Source: Sipunculus nudus
Lineage: Eukaryota; Annelida; Sipuncula; Golfingiida; Sipunculidae
Assembly (NCBI GenBank): GCA_026874595.1
Contig: CM049308.1
Coordinates: 77,674,124 to 77,738,123, forward strand
Direction: 5' to 3'
Length of the DNA: 64,000 nucleotides
Below are positions 1 through 13,310 of this stretch, one piece after another; position 1 is the stretch's first letter; each line of letters begins with the position of its first letter. Position numbers and translations under genes: made by a program. The notes beneath the pieces are model-generated. The model saw only the letters and a list, made by a program, of their open reading frames with translations, searched no databases and was not told the origin of the DNA.

Positions 1-1600
1 ATCAGACCGACTGGTCAGTCCAATATTTATGCATGAGCTGGAGGTGGTCAATCAATGTTAGTTATAGTAATATGGCTGTTTTATAGGGGTGGCTGTCAGG
101 TGGTGTTACACAGTGAAATCTACAGTCCAGAGCTTGGTTAATAGCACAAGCTGCAGGTATGAAAGTCTGATGTACAAGAAAACACTGTGTAACTCTGAGT
201 CCTTGGTTTAATTATGTACATCAGTCATCAGACTGATCAGAAATAAAACAAAATAAGTCTCTCTTTATCAATAAACAACACCAAAATACTCAGTCCCAAT
301 CATTGCTAACAGGTGGTGTTACTTGCTATTGTGACAGGAACTATCTATTCTCTATCATATTCTGCTGGATGACAGCAACATAAAACCAAGAGCAATAAAT
401 GATATATATTGGACACAGCTTACCCAATACACAGGATACCATTAAACCAATACTAATTAAAGAGGCATTTCAATGGCATGGTTCTCCAGTACTCTAAAAT
501 GTAAAAGAGCTATTTTAGCAAAAAGTTTATGCATGAAAATGATACATTATTCACGTAAATTTGTATGAGGCACAGAACTCTGAGCTATCAGTGATTATTG
601 GGGGGGTTGTGTTTCATGCTTTATTACTTAACCAGACTCAACTGACAAGGATCGCTTGTCTTCTGGTCTCATTAGCCAGTTGTAGAGCATACAGGTAAAA
701 AATGGTAACCAAACAGGTGTTGTTTTTTAATGAATTTTGTAATATAATCTGTTTGACAGATAACCTGTTTTCAGACCTCTTTACAACCAGATATGGCATT
801 TTTCTAATTCAAGTAGACCTTAAAGTGTTCATAAAAAGTGAAATATGCCAAAAATATGAAAATATGAACAAAACTTAAAGAGTGCAGCTTGCTGAAGTGT
901 AAGTTAATTCTTTGTATACAAGGACACAAAACCTAATGCTGAACACAGATAACCCTTGAGGTCAACTTGAGGTCACCAAGACAAATGTGACAGAAATTTA
1001 ACTAACCACATTAAATCCCTTACAAATAACTGTAAAATGTTCTGAACCTATTAAAGCACCACTTTCACATGCAGTCTTATTCACATTCTTTCAGCTTTTA
1101 TATGATAACTGTTGTAGTTTATAACTTGCGCATCACATAATTAGAGATAGCAGTAAAGGTATGATACCGACTAATATATAAAACAACCTTAGTAACCAAC
1201 GGAATTATCATCCTTGGTTTGCCCACCCAAGGTGGAAAAAGTCAAGGTCCTCCACTAGCCTCTCAGTCTTCAGTGCTGAAAGGCTTTTAAGACAGTGTTA
1301 AGTGATTTTCACAAAACCACGGAAAGACACTTCAATCCAATGTGCTCTCAAAGACCAAAATAATATTGGCTGATGGCAAATGTGATCTCAATGACCAAAG
1401 TAATTGGCTGATGGCAACTGAAAGCAAGACAAAGTTTATGCCTACCATAAGATTTATTTTAAATTTAGCCTTCAGGCAAACATTTTGGTTCATAGGTGTG
1501 TCTGAAAGCCTGACTTCTTTCTTTGATAGGTTCTGCAGCTTTCACATTGGGTAAACTCCTTAAATAATCATATTAATATTTGATTTTTAAATGTACTCAC
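1..1600 (-). other. Start of the next intron of the TSP1-containing gene
   Basis: This follows the gtgagt donor at 1595-1600 and should be intron up to the next, unseen exon. I looked on the minus strand for the second half of the TSP1 repeat (remaining cysteines) and did not find it. The only structure is a diverged two-copy tandem repeat of about 40 bp at roughly 1340-1420, with 'ggctgatggcaa' in both copies. Confidence 0.5.
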
Positions 1601-1737
1601 TCAAATCTTCTGCAGGGTCTCTCTTGGTATGACACTCCTCCCCCACATGACCTGGAGCATGTGGAGGAGTTTCCCCAAGGTCCATAACCATGCTCATCAA
1701 TGCCCGGTTCATCTGCCTGGCTACGGAAGAAGAAGTG
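1601..1737 (-). CDS. Exon encoding the N-terminal half of a thrombospondin type-1 repeat (papilin/ADAMTS-like protein)
   Basis: On the minus strand a pyrimidine-rich acceptor (ttattattttcttcttgcag) precedes 137 nt that are open in frame and end at a strong donor (TTTGA|gtgagt). The peptide starts HFFFRSQADEPG, then has GYGPWGNSS followed by CSRSCGGGVSYQERPC. This is the front half of a TSP1 repeat: the conserved Trp, the first three cysteines, and the CSx(S/T)CG site that is O-fucosylated in this family. The acidic lead-in followed by a TSP1 with GGGVSYQ closely resembles the first repeat of papilin, an extracellular matrix protein related to the non-catalytic part of ADAMTS proteases. ADAMTS-like proteins are the main alternative. 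The exon starts in phase 0 and ends in phase 2, so the second half of the repeat must lie on an exon below position 1600, none of which I could identify in the window. An uninterrupted frame also runs upstream to an ATG at 1809, but the acceptor is better supported. Confidence 0.82.
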
Positions 1738-4084
1738 CTGCAAGAAGAAAATAATAAAGAATGCAAAAGCATGAAACAGTCCAGGTACTGAACCACTCTG
1801 ACCAATCATGTATAAAAAATAAAATGTAAAATGGAATTTCTCTAACTATATCAGTATTTATATATCATGTCACTAGCAGCAACCTCCTCACACCTCTCCA
1901 ACCCCCCCCCCCCCCAACCCAAACCAAATGACAAAATTTCTTATTCTTCAAAGAATATAGGTCCATGGACCATTGACAGCATTATATATGTTCTGTTGAA
2001 TGTGAAAGAAAAAGGTAACCATATGATCAAAACTGAAGACTATAAGAAGTCTCTGGATTTCAGATTCTCTATAAATGGGTCCAGGAATAATACTGAAATC
2101 ATGACCAATAGAATGGATCTCTGACACTGTTAATTCTTATAACAGGCAAAGCTCATTTAAGAATCAAACTATACTGTTAGTGATCAGTGTAGTAATAGGA
2201 CATGATACACACCATTAATTAAGGTATAATTCATTAATTATAAATTATGCGGAATTTGTGAAGAATGCATATAATTCAAACCATGACAAGTATGATCAAA
2301 TGATTGATGTACTGGTATATGTATAATTACATGAAGTCCTGTTTTATTCCATGAAGTAAAGGAACAGTACTTTATCCAAAATAGTTATGTGATAACCTAC
2401 AGCTTACAATGTGACCTCTTAATTGGAAGCTAATGGAAATAGGCATATATTTGGCACTACTCAACCCTAACACCTAGGCAATAAAAATCTTCCTTTACAC
2501 ACCTCAAGTAGGTAGCTGACAAACCCTTGTTCCTCTTTCAGGATGTGGTGTTGTGTGTGTTCCACCTATTATCCTGAGATAAGTGCAATTATGCCACAGA
2601 ATAGATCACCAAAGTTCTTGGAAGAACAAGAACAGATTGCATCCAAAGGTGCCAGTTACTGCATAACCCAGACAAAGCACACACATCAAGTTCCAGCAAC
2701 TGCTTTTGACAATTTGCCTACAGTTTCTCTTAACCCTTTACTGTCTGAATGATGAGGCAATACTTCACACAGTTTCCTGTTCATATTGGTTTTAAATTCC
2801 TGACATATGCATTCTTCTCCAAGTTTCATTCCAGGTGGCACCTCACTTATTATATATATATATGTGTGTGTATATAGACATACCCTGACATATATATCAT
2901 CTTTACAAAATAGTCAACATATAACCAGGAGAATGCTGTCAAAGGTCATAACATGACCTGTGAAAAATCACACACTATTTCTACACATTGCCAGGAAAAT
3001 AAAGGTATAAACAATTGGGATTAAATCATCTGTTGATATTTCATCCCTTTCCATTCCTGTAAAAACTACCAGTCTTCTTGTGATGGCCTCATCTAAGCAA
3101 TCACTGCTGTGGGCAATAACAATTTTTGTCTTCTGCTATATGGGGGAATAAGCTTAAAGAAAACTAACTTTTTTTAAAAGTTAAAACAGCAACAAAAAGT
3201 AGGTTAATATATTATATACATCAAAACAGCATTACATAATAATGAAATGCTGATATATTTGCATAAAACATAACAAAATTTGCAAAAAGATATTGAAAAA
3301 GTTATAATATTAAACTTCTCTGCAATTTATTTTCATATTGTGATGACTTAAGCTCTTAAAATGTATTGACTTCAGAGCACAGAATATGTAGAGCCTAGTA
3401 TAACTGAAAGTCCCTTCACATGTCAACTGACAGCCAGAAATCTGGAGAAACCCCCTCTCCCATTCTTTCAAGATTACACTTCACAGTGTTGGATATAAAC
3501 ACATGCAGGATCTATTTCATACACTAGTATTTTAATATGTCATCCAAATATACAGAAAGAAAGCATGAGGATATATATAGTACTAAACCTGCACCTGTGA
3601 TAATGTTATTATTTCATAAACCATGCTAAATATGTTTCTTTTAAAGGACTAAAGATGTTATTTGGAGAAAAGGCAAATCAACACCAAAATGCAACAAATT
3701 TAACACCATATTCATCTGCCCTGTACAAGTCTTTGATTTCCTGATTACAAGGGTAACTGTTATACAAGCTTTGTATACATCAGATATTTGTTGAACACAG
3801 CTGCTTATAGTAAGCAAAAATATCAAGTATGTTTATAATCCCAACAATGTAATAACAAACCAAGAAAACACATTATGTGCAAATGAATCCAGATGATTGA
3901 GCCACATTTCACCAATGGACTGGATATTGAAATAAATGGATAAATGTTCACTTAAATTTCCTAAAAGATGAGATACAATAACAAAATTAACTAATGAAAT
4001 GCTTCCTTCTTTCAAAATTAGAGCTAGGTTGACCTCCCAGTGATATCAACTGCAAATCAAAACAAGTGACCCAGGGGTCATGAC
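1738..4084. other. Intron stretch with simple repeats only
   Basis: No coding segment or transposon is supported here. A run of 14 C lies at 1902-1915, and a TA/TG dinucleotide stretch covers about 2847-2877. The open segment at 2543-2752 follows a fair acceptor (ttgttcctctttcag at 2527-2541), but it has no matching donor and no recognisable domain. Confidence 0.6.
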
Positions 4085-4701
4085 GCTCAGCTGACTAGGA
4101 AGACATTCCCAAAAGGAATCTTATCATCTGAATGTCAATTTTTTTAGATGATATTTCCCTTTTCAACGGATGCATAGCTCAGAGGGTAAGGGTAACAGAG
4201 ACCTCAAATCAGGTTTCAAAGGTGATTATTCATGGACCTCCCTGGGTGTCAAGTTAGAAAATTCAGGGTGCAATGATTACGATTTGTCCCCTGTTTATGG
4301 ACGACCGCATCTTTGAAGATATCAAAAATATAAATAAAAATCCAGATGGCACCACTAGTCTGCAGGAACTGATAAAACACTCCATGGCCAATATATGTGC
4401 AAAGAATCATGGTGATCAATGTATTAGTTCTTCAGATACTGGAGCTTTTCTATCAAATTTTTTATTACTCTGGGGGGTACTTCGGAGCCCCATAGCTTGT
4501 AAGATATGGGTGGCAGAGACCTAATTTCAGGTTTCCAAAATTTTTCATGAACCTCCTTGGATGTCAATTAAGAAGATTCTAGGTCCAGTGGTTGCAATTT
4601 GTGTCCCATTAACGGACAGACAGCAATGAAAGAGAGACGGACAGACGGACAATGGACAGAGAGTGATGGTTGTAGCTCAGATGGCTTTCAGTCAGCTGAG
4701 C
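4085..4701. repeat. SINE/MITE-like repeat with inverted ends and tRNA-like motifs
   Basis: The ends are inverted copies: gctcagctgact at 4085-4096 and agtcagctgagc at 4690-4701. Inside are two diverged copies of a roughly 130-bp module (about 4172-4303 and 4491-4615). Both contain 'cagagacct..atcaggttt', a 'catggacctcc'-like run and a block ending in '..ggac'. Between the second module and the right end is a short GACG/GACA-rich tract (acggacagacggaca). The strings tagctcagaggg and tagctcagatgg resemble a tRNA A-box, so a degenerate tRNA-derived SINE is possible, but no convincing B-box with the right spacing is present. The pattern of GGAC-rich tract followed by a gctcag..gctgagctaaaa end is one I associate with dispersed bivalve repeats. 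Confidence 0.55.
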
Positions 4702-7700
4702 TAAAAACAATAAATTAACATTGATGAAGGATAATCTTTAAAAATAATTAAAATCTTAAATGACCTTAGAAATTCAGGCCAAGGTCATTTACCGTTTGGG
4801 TGGATATAAATATAAGACTTGTTCTGATAGGGATGTATTATGATAAATGCTAGCAGAGTAATATATGGACATTATATTCAGACAGACTTATAAAATGTCT
4901 CCCTCAGGATGGGAGATGTATTTGTACAGACAGAAGTACATCAATAACACTATTTTAGCAGCCCTTAAAACATGAAGTGTAAACACACAAGGCTATCCAT
5001 TAGTATAATGGATCCCTGAGCACCAGGAATCTGACACAACTGTCAATACATTTAAAGGTCTGCCATAATAATAACCCAGTGGACAGGAAATATTCCATTA
5101 AAGTATTGTTGACCTCAAGTTTCCTGGTAAGTTTAGATCATAATGCTCAAGGCATCAAAATCATGTTACCAGACTCTCCTTTCTTGATTGGTCAAGAGAA
5201 AAAAGGAATGTTCCTGTTGATATGATCAGTGAAATGGTTATTGATTAAATCTGTATCCTTCAGCTGCAGTCACTGATTTCTGCAATTCCTGTCTGATTTG
5301 ATATTCTTGATTATCTAAGCTTTCCTGAAGGCACTGCAATGCTTATGTTTTACAGAAATTGGAAGACAGAGACAACAGTGGATCACATATCTGACCTTAA
5401 GAGCAATCTGTGCAAAAACTCAAAAATGTTACCATCTAGTTGTTACCAATACCATGTCACTAGCAATATATAAACTTTTATCAAAAAGGCAACCACCAAC
5501 TCTGAAGAAGTATTTATTAATCCAAATATTCAAGTGGATTAATTTTAAAAATTGAAACAGTAACTGAGACAAAATGGATTGCTGGAATACCTGAGAAAAG
5601 TGAGAAAATCAAGATATGGTTGAAATAGCCATTAAGACAGCCATTTTTCACATAAGTTTAAACTTCAGAATGATAGGTAAAAGAGGGTCAAACATATACT
5701 ACAGCTTTTACAGTGATCCTGAAAATACTCCCAAACATCCAGTCAGATGCAGTAGAGATTAATTACCTCCAGTTTCAAACACAACAAGCAGTTGATCTCT
5801 TAATAAAATATCAATCTAGCTTTGGATTCTTGTCCAGAAAATGCAGTCAATGCAGAACTTTTATTAACTTAATTAGTAAGGCATCAAAGTTCCTATCTCT
5901 ACAAAGTCTGCAGTTGCATAATCCAGTCCATGGCTTTATTTATACCACTCTTCTAGCTGCAAAATGATTTTGGCTAAAGACATGTTAAAAGTTAAATATA
6001 TAACAATATATCCACTTCACAAGAATAAAGAGACAATGACAGACTGACCTCTATCACATGGAGGTAAGGGATGAATGTTAATTAAGTTATATAATATTTG
6101 TCGTTCCTGAATCTTTTGATGGCATATCAATTAATGCTTTCCTTACAACATCTTTACAAGATAACAAGACCATCACATGTAAATGACAAGCCTGTCTAGA
6201 TATCCAGCCTGGTCTTAATTCTGGACATTATTCATAGGACATTATATTCATTCCTAACCTGTAGCATTTTTTTGTCTTATTTGATCAAACGGAGCCTGTC
6301 ACCTTGATGAGAAAAGTTCAGTAAGTTCAGTGAGTTTGTTCATCAGTTACTTAAAGAGGATAATGTTTCAAATTTGATTTACTTCCAAAAGAAGCAGTAT
6401 TTCCGCAATAACAAGTAGTTACTTACACTGCAGTAATATTCTATCATTTTGAAATTGAATCATTAAAACAATTTTTTTTTTTCATAATTTTTGCTATTAA
6501 CAATATTTACACTCGTAAGAAAGACTAACAATAACAGTTAAGCACTCTATAATTACTTCCTTGAAAGATTGAAAGAAAAGTTTTATTTATGAGTTCAGTA
6601 TAATCAAAAATACACATGAAAACAAGAAAGGTTAACTCTTTGTCATTGTTATATTAGCAGTATATCAGCGCAACAATGAACACAATGGACTTTATAGTAT
6701 AATAAACAAATTAAGAACAAGGGTATATTTTTTCATTTAATAAATCAATAAAATTAATTTAATTTGGGCACTTTTTCAATTTAAATACATAATGATTCAC
6801 TGACAAGGTTAATAAGGGAGCAAAACATGAGCACTCGAAATTGAGACAGGCATGCACATACACTGACAATTAAATATAATTGGTTATTTCTATTTAAAAT
6901 GTACAAAAAGTAATATCAATTTATTTTTCCATTTAACAGCTCTTTCTGTATATCTATTTACCCTTGTCTTATTATTTTTATTGTCACTTTCTGCTGACAA
7001 GGTTAATATGGCAGCTAGTAGGAACATGGGATATGTGTTCCACATGTAATTGGTCCAGTATGTTTCATATGGGAAAATAAACCAAAAGCAAAAAGTCTGT
7101 ATGGACGCCAAGACCTAAATACCCATTCACCTTGATGAAAAGTGTCACAATAAGCAACAGACACAGCACCTAAAAAACATTATCATTTATTTTGTATCTT
7201 TATTAGTTTATTTGTCTTTGTGGAAAATGCATAATTAAGCCATGTGATTTTTTTCCTGCTGGTTTTCTCATGATAGTACACAGATCCATTGAATAAAACA
7301 CCAGCAATAAAAGGTTATGTCATCCAGTTGATATATATTCTAATGAGTGCTACACTCAGCAATTTCAGGATAAGATAACCTCATCCTCCTTAATCATTAC
7401 CATGGTACATGTTGTACTCAATGTAAATCAGAACAGCTGCTCTGTTGACAAAGTAAGATAATTATGATACTATGGGTCTATTGTGTAGGAGGTGGTTTCA
7501 TCATACATATATGAATACTAGCATGCACAGTAATGCATGCTATGAATGGATAATAACCTATGGTTCGTATATGGCTAAAACTTTGCCATTAGGCTCTCCA
7601 ATATCTGGTGCCTTCATTTAGTTTGCACTTTTGAGATATTAATTTCTCTGAGCAAGTCTTGATGCATCCTGCATGCAGAAATCTTGTAATCTGTTGCTTT

Positions 7701-10132
7701 CAGTTAATAAGATTTAATTATCGAATAGATGAAACAAAAATTACCTTAAAGAATTTAATGTTGATCAGTGTGCAAATTTCACAATTATTTTAAAACATAA
7801 ATATCCTCCATTTTTTAATCTTAATCATGAGATATATTAATTGGGTTATAGTTGCCAGAAGACCACAAAACTGGAGCTTTTATTAACAATCAAGACAACA
7901 GCAGTGGTATAAGATTATCACTCAGAATGTGTCACACAAAGCGTTTTTGCTATATCATTTGATAAATTTATCAATGAGTCTTAAACACAATTAAACCACA
8001 CAATTGACTCAATTAATCATCTTGAGCTGAGCAGAAATGAATTCATATTTATTACAAAATTCTTTACTGATCTTTATATTCTACATTCTCTTAAGTCCCT
8101 AACAATCAATTTGAGAGGAGTATATGCAGAGGTGTGCAAATAAGAGAAGGTTCCATCCTGTAAAATTTCCATACTATGTGTCAAACTTTAAACTACACAG
8201 TTACTTATTTATTCAATAATCAGGATACAAGTATGTTTGAGAATAATAGATAATTGTTTGTATTATTTTTTTTTAAATTTTTCTTATATATTTTTTTTAC
8301 GTTTGAAAATGTAAAGACCGTCCACTGTATGATTTTTAGGTCAATAGGGTCTTTAATGTGGGTAGCACCATGTGTAATATAATTGCTGCAAATTAGTGCT
8401 AGGGAACTGAGAGTCATAACAACACAAATTGTTAACATGTAATTTTATCAGCTTAACTAGCTAACCCAAGGAGCATATATGAAGAATCAACTGGATACAT
8501 GTTGGCAAAGTAATGAAATCTGTCTAACACAGAACAACCACACTAACCTACAATCAACTATCAGAAAAGGATATTTTTATTGAAAATTAAGTCTCCTGTG
8601 TTATACTTTGATCACTGAGGTTATACCCTATCATGTTCCTATTAAAAATCCATGGGATACAAACCTTTGAATAGGATGGAATAGAGCATGCTCCTGTCAT
8701 CTCAAGCCTACAGCAACAGACATTACACATATATATACAAGGAGTCAGACGATCCTTTAAACAGCAGATGTGTACAAATTGGCAGGACACAAAAAAAGGC
8801 AGTCTCATCTTACATCTCTACCAAGTCTTGATAGTGTTATTTTTTTGTGGGTGGTAAAGGCTGGGAAGTCTTGTTATAATATGCTCCACACACAGCAGGA
8901 CAGGTTGCAGGGGCCACTGTTGCATATAAAGGAATCAGAGGTACTCATTATCTGCAAACATTAACTTTGCATCAGCAGCTGGAAAAAGAACAACCACGTG
9001 TATTGTTAAGGCCAAGTGGATCCACATGTTCACTGCAGGGATCTGGACGGATGTTGAAATTGTCTGCAAATAAAACACCAATACATTCCCCCCATTTGTT
9101 TTCTGTCACAGACAAATTATACACTTCTTGGGATGTTGCAATATGCTGTTTATTTCTTCATAGACAAATGTACAGGAAAATCATAAACCTACTTTCCATC
9201 ATAGCAGGTTCAGCAGAAGTGCAAATATATATAAATCTTTCTAACACTTAGCCTGTATGCTGTCAAAGGGATTTAGACTAATTATGAATAAAATGTATAA
9301 CATTTTCACTTTCAATGAATATGATTATCCAAATGCATACTGATTAATTTTAATGAATTCAAGAGTGCACCATATCACCATTTCTTTTAACAACGCTAAC
9401 ATAAATAATTGATGAATATGGACTTAACCAGAATTTAAAGGACTGTTTCAGAATTTAAAATATTATGAAACACAGTTAAAATTCCTTCCACTACTGGTTT
9501 ATGCATTTCATATGATTAAAATTCTGATTCTACCAAATTAAGTCCTCTGATTCAATTAAGACAGATGGAAGCAAAGAGCCCATCCAAGAATTCATTACTT
9601 TAATGCCACGTACACACATATTTTGCACAAAATGGTCAGACATGGTGAAATCAAGTCTGTGAAGGGTCATGTTATAATACGAAACCAGGGGTCTCACTGA
9701 GAAATAATTTAGGGAAACACCAATGTTATCTTTAATTTTTTATATATGAAATAAGATGATTCCTCATAAAATACCTGTCTGAAGTGGTTGAAAACAAAAT
9801 CTGCTCAAATAGGAGCAGGATTCATCTTACAGAGCTACATCTGGTGAGAATCATTTTGAAACTCAAAATGAAATGAACTTCTTTATAACTTCAAAATCTA
9901 GAGTTATGTTTTCACCAATACATTAACTACCTGTTTGCCTCACACCAAAAGTCTACTTCAGACTAAACATATGTCCTTGCAAAAGATTATTACATATCTC
10001 TGAGAGTGCCCAGCCCATTTTAAACCTATTAGGATCAGTGGATCCATTTGTGTTCCCTGAAGCCTGTATCCTCCTACAAGTAAAAGGCTTTAAAATAGCC
10101 ATAACCGGCACCAGTATGTCAAAACCAATTAC

Positions 10133-10231
10133 AGGCCTAGTATGCTTGGAGAACGTGTGTGGGATATGCTCTTGGTGACATTCTGTTGATGTTGCTGTCA
10201 TAACAGGTGGCGTCATGCAAGACAATGATGA
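10133..10231 (-). CDS. Possible cassette exon inside a 140-codon open frame (low confidence)
   Basis: The minus-strand frame from 10375 to 9953 is open for 140 codons, long for this AT-rich background. Inside it a good acceptor (agctgttttcttggcag) is followed at 10231 by a segment starting SSLSCMTPPVM. A weak donor (CCT|gtaatt) closes a phase 0-0 segment ending KHTRP at about 10133. Such an exon could fit between the signal-peptide exon and the TSP1 exon without breaking the frame. No domain is recognised, the donor is poor and the peptide shows no family features, so it may be chance. Confidence 0.17.
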
Positions 10232-12356
10232 CTGCCAAGAAAACAGCTTCAAACAGTTGCATTTGTTCACACACACATAGAGATGTGATAAATATACAAC
10301 TTCTTCAGAAAAAAATACAAAAAAATATACCAAAAGGATTGAGTATAAACAGAACAGCAAAATTTTAGCAGGCACTTGTGAACAATTTACTTATCATAAA
10401 AGAAAATTAAGCATCTGTTTGTGTGCATGACATTTCATTTCTCTATATGGCTGGCATGTGAATCTACCGTAACAGGATTTTTTTAAGTACCCCTCCCAGT
10501 ACCTGTCCATCCTCCTCCATCCAGAAACTACCCACAGATAAAGAAATAATGATCACATGGGACACTTTGTATTTCCTGCTGCTAAAAGAAGATGTGTTAA
10601 TTCAGCTTAATGATTTAAATAATTCTTTGTGTCAAAAATCTGCTAATATGCTAATAAAAACACAGTGATTACCCAGACCTGTGTTTCATGATAGAAGAAA
10701 TAAGAGGAATGTTTATAGTATGATAGGTAGAAAAATTAAAAAGCTATATTTATACTTAGGTTTGCTTCATATCATCCTAGTCTGGGCAAAATAGGGCAAG
10801 TTAACCTAGCTAGTAGTAGAATAGCTGCATTACTTCTCTGCATGAAACAGCTCTATGGGTAGTCTGAAAGCTTTGTACCCCTGCTATTAAAATTCTGCAT
10901 ACACATCGGCAAGACTGTATTAACATCAGGGCTGTTTAATTGGCTAGAATAACAAAACTCAAACAAAAGCATGCTTGTGTTCATTTTCTACTTCCAGTTT
11001 TTATGAAATACCTTTAATGCATTTGGGACTAATGTTATGATGTTTGGTTAAAAAAAACTGCATGCAGGTTTGAAATATATACATTTGACACACTGAGCAC
11101 TCCTTTGATTTCACTCTGTATCCTGAACCCAAGGGGATTGGTTTACACCTGCTCAAGTTAGCTGTAAATCTATATATGAATGGCACCCTAAAAAGATATT
11201 TTTACTCTGAGAACCTGCATTTTTGCATATTTTAAATATAGTGATTGTATAGTGGGGGGGGGGGGAATGTATAAAATAAATGTATATAAAAACTTCTTTG
11301 TATTACATTTCACATAAACAAAATCCATCTGAAAAAGACAGATTACTATTCCAGATCTATTTTTTTCTCAAACAATACCAAAAATTAAACAAAAACATAA
11401 TGGTGCCAGGCACTGTCTGGCTAAATAAGGAAGATAAGTATAGCACATGCTTTTACATTGCTCTGACACCTTTTTTGTAGGGTGAAATGTGTATATTTTT
11501 ATCTTATGACTTTCCAACTGACCCTGCATGATCCATTACAACACAACATATTGATGATCCTGCTGGCAGATGAGAAACAAGTACTATCATAAACAGTTTA
11601 CATCATTTCCTATGTCAGTGTTAGTTTTTACCTTCATCTGTCTGACTGTATGTTGTTCTAAGAGTCTGCTCTTGTTTCTCGATTGCTGCATTTCAACAGA
11701 CCATACATTTGATTAATTTAAATTTTGTGGAAATGTTATCTATATAACCAAGGAATAACTTTCAGTATTTAATTACAGAACCAGTGTAAGATGTAGATAC
11801 TGGATTTTTGTATGTTTGTTTAAACATCTCCCACAAGGAGTTGTGCATAGTGGTGACATCTAAAGAGGGAATTCTGAACTGAGTTTTAAGATGAGTATTA
11901 AGTCCTGTAAGCTAAGGAAAGTTAATGCTGGGAGGTTATCTGGGTTAAAGTCTGCCAAAGTTTGCATCCATGTGCTCAGTGATTTTTTTTTTTGGCAATA
12001 TACCACTGCAGATGTTTGAAGTGAAAATATTGGTTACAACTGGGACACACATTATGTTGTTTATTCAGCATGTGAGAACCTGAGTTGTGAACAAATATTT
12101 AAAGATTATAAAGCAAAATGTATGAAAACTTTGAATAATTTCACTAATTTCAAGACTTGACAATTCCTGAAACAGTGATCTCGATGCTACCTGAATGTTA
12201 CTGTATCCAAGAAGTCAGACCTTAATTCTCTTTAAGGTTCTGGTACCCTGAATGCAATTACTGGAAGAGGGAGAATTGCACACAGCTACAAATGCTTAGC
12301 CTGATAAGCTGAGCTCACATTAAGGAATCTGGTCAGGTACCCCATCTATCAATTAC

Positions 12357-12466
12357 CTGTATCTAACAAGGTGGGCAGAAAAATTTAGCACCTGATACCA
12401 GGTAAGTGGACCACCATACTTCCATGTGATCACAGTATCTAGGAGGCATTCTTGCTCCCCTGGAGT
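12357..12466 (-). CDS. Possible orphan exon (low confidence)
   Basis: A minus-strand open segment is bounded by an acceptor-like ctagtttatag and a donor ACAG|gtaatt. Its peptide includes CLLDTVITWKYGG and LTWYQVLNFS. It starts in phase 0 and ends in phase 2, so it cannot lie between the two confident exons without shifting the frame. No family is recognised. It may be a relic of another sequence or chance. Confidence 0.12.
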
Positions 12467-13310
12467 CTATAAACTAGTTTTATGTGGGCCCCACAGGCAT
12501 TTAAGGTTCATTCCCATTTAACACTCGGGAAAAACTCCCAGACCAACTGGAAATTTTACTACAAAATTTACATAAGGTAGGAAATTTAAAAAAAAATCAT
12601 ATTATTATCACAGATATATCTTTTTAATTCTAAGACATCACTTGAATGGCCAACTGCCCCCTTAAGAATATAATGTTATTCAAACTTAAGCACATATCAA
12701 TAGCTTAATTTTAATTCAAAGATTCACCTCATAAGTCTTCCTTTTAATTGTTATGTAACCAAAGATTTATAGGGTCACTATTGAAAAGTATAATGATAAA
12801 TATGATAATCATAGGCATACCTGTTTTGTCATTTTTTTTTTCCATTTTTTTTTCAAGGATGCAGGTAACTAAATGAAAACATTGCTTGCCACTAACTTGC
12901 CATACAAAGTTAGATAATGGTGTAAGGAATAAAGATTCATATCTAACCAACTGGAGACAGTGTATGTGGTTTATAAGCTTCATTTACATGAATGTTTTGG
13001 AATGTAATCAACAGTATGAATGACAGGTGTATGATAACCAAATACGTACTTTGGTACCGAACATTTCTCTACCACAACCAAACCATGTGTACCAGTGTCA
13101 CATACTTGCACTCAGGCACCTCATGATATGAAAAAAAATTCATATACATATACATAGTCCATAAGGGTATAGTTTAATATCTGTTCACAGTGGTATTTAT
13201 TATTTGTCAGAATATTCATCTGACAAGACATTATTTTGGAACCTAATATCAAAAGATCATGTAGTAGTGATGAGCATAAATTTTGTTATGGAGATAAAAA
13301 AATCAGATTC

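Larger units (their letters stand above)
4702..13310. other. Intron stretch without a supported gene
   Basis: AT-rich sequence with a run of 12 G at 11254-11265. The open segments here have no recognisable domain. The best splice-bounded ones, both on the minus strand, are listed separately at 10133-10231 and 12357-12466. Confidence 0.5.

Noticed and set aside
4671-4701. Possible tRNA gene (gtagctcagatgg)
   Set aside because: There is no acceptor stem, anticodon arm or B-box; it is a tRNA-like motif within a repeat.
8301-8438. Minus-strand MLTICVVMTLSSLALIC as an alternative signal-peptide exon
   Set aside because: Its only phase-0 donor (AACgtaaaa) is weak, and the exon at 37229-37313 has much better start and splice signals.
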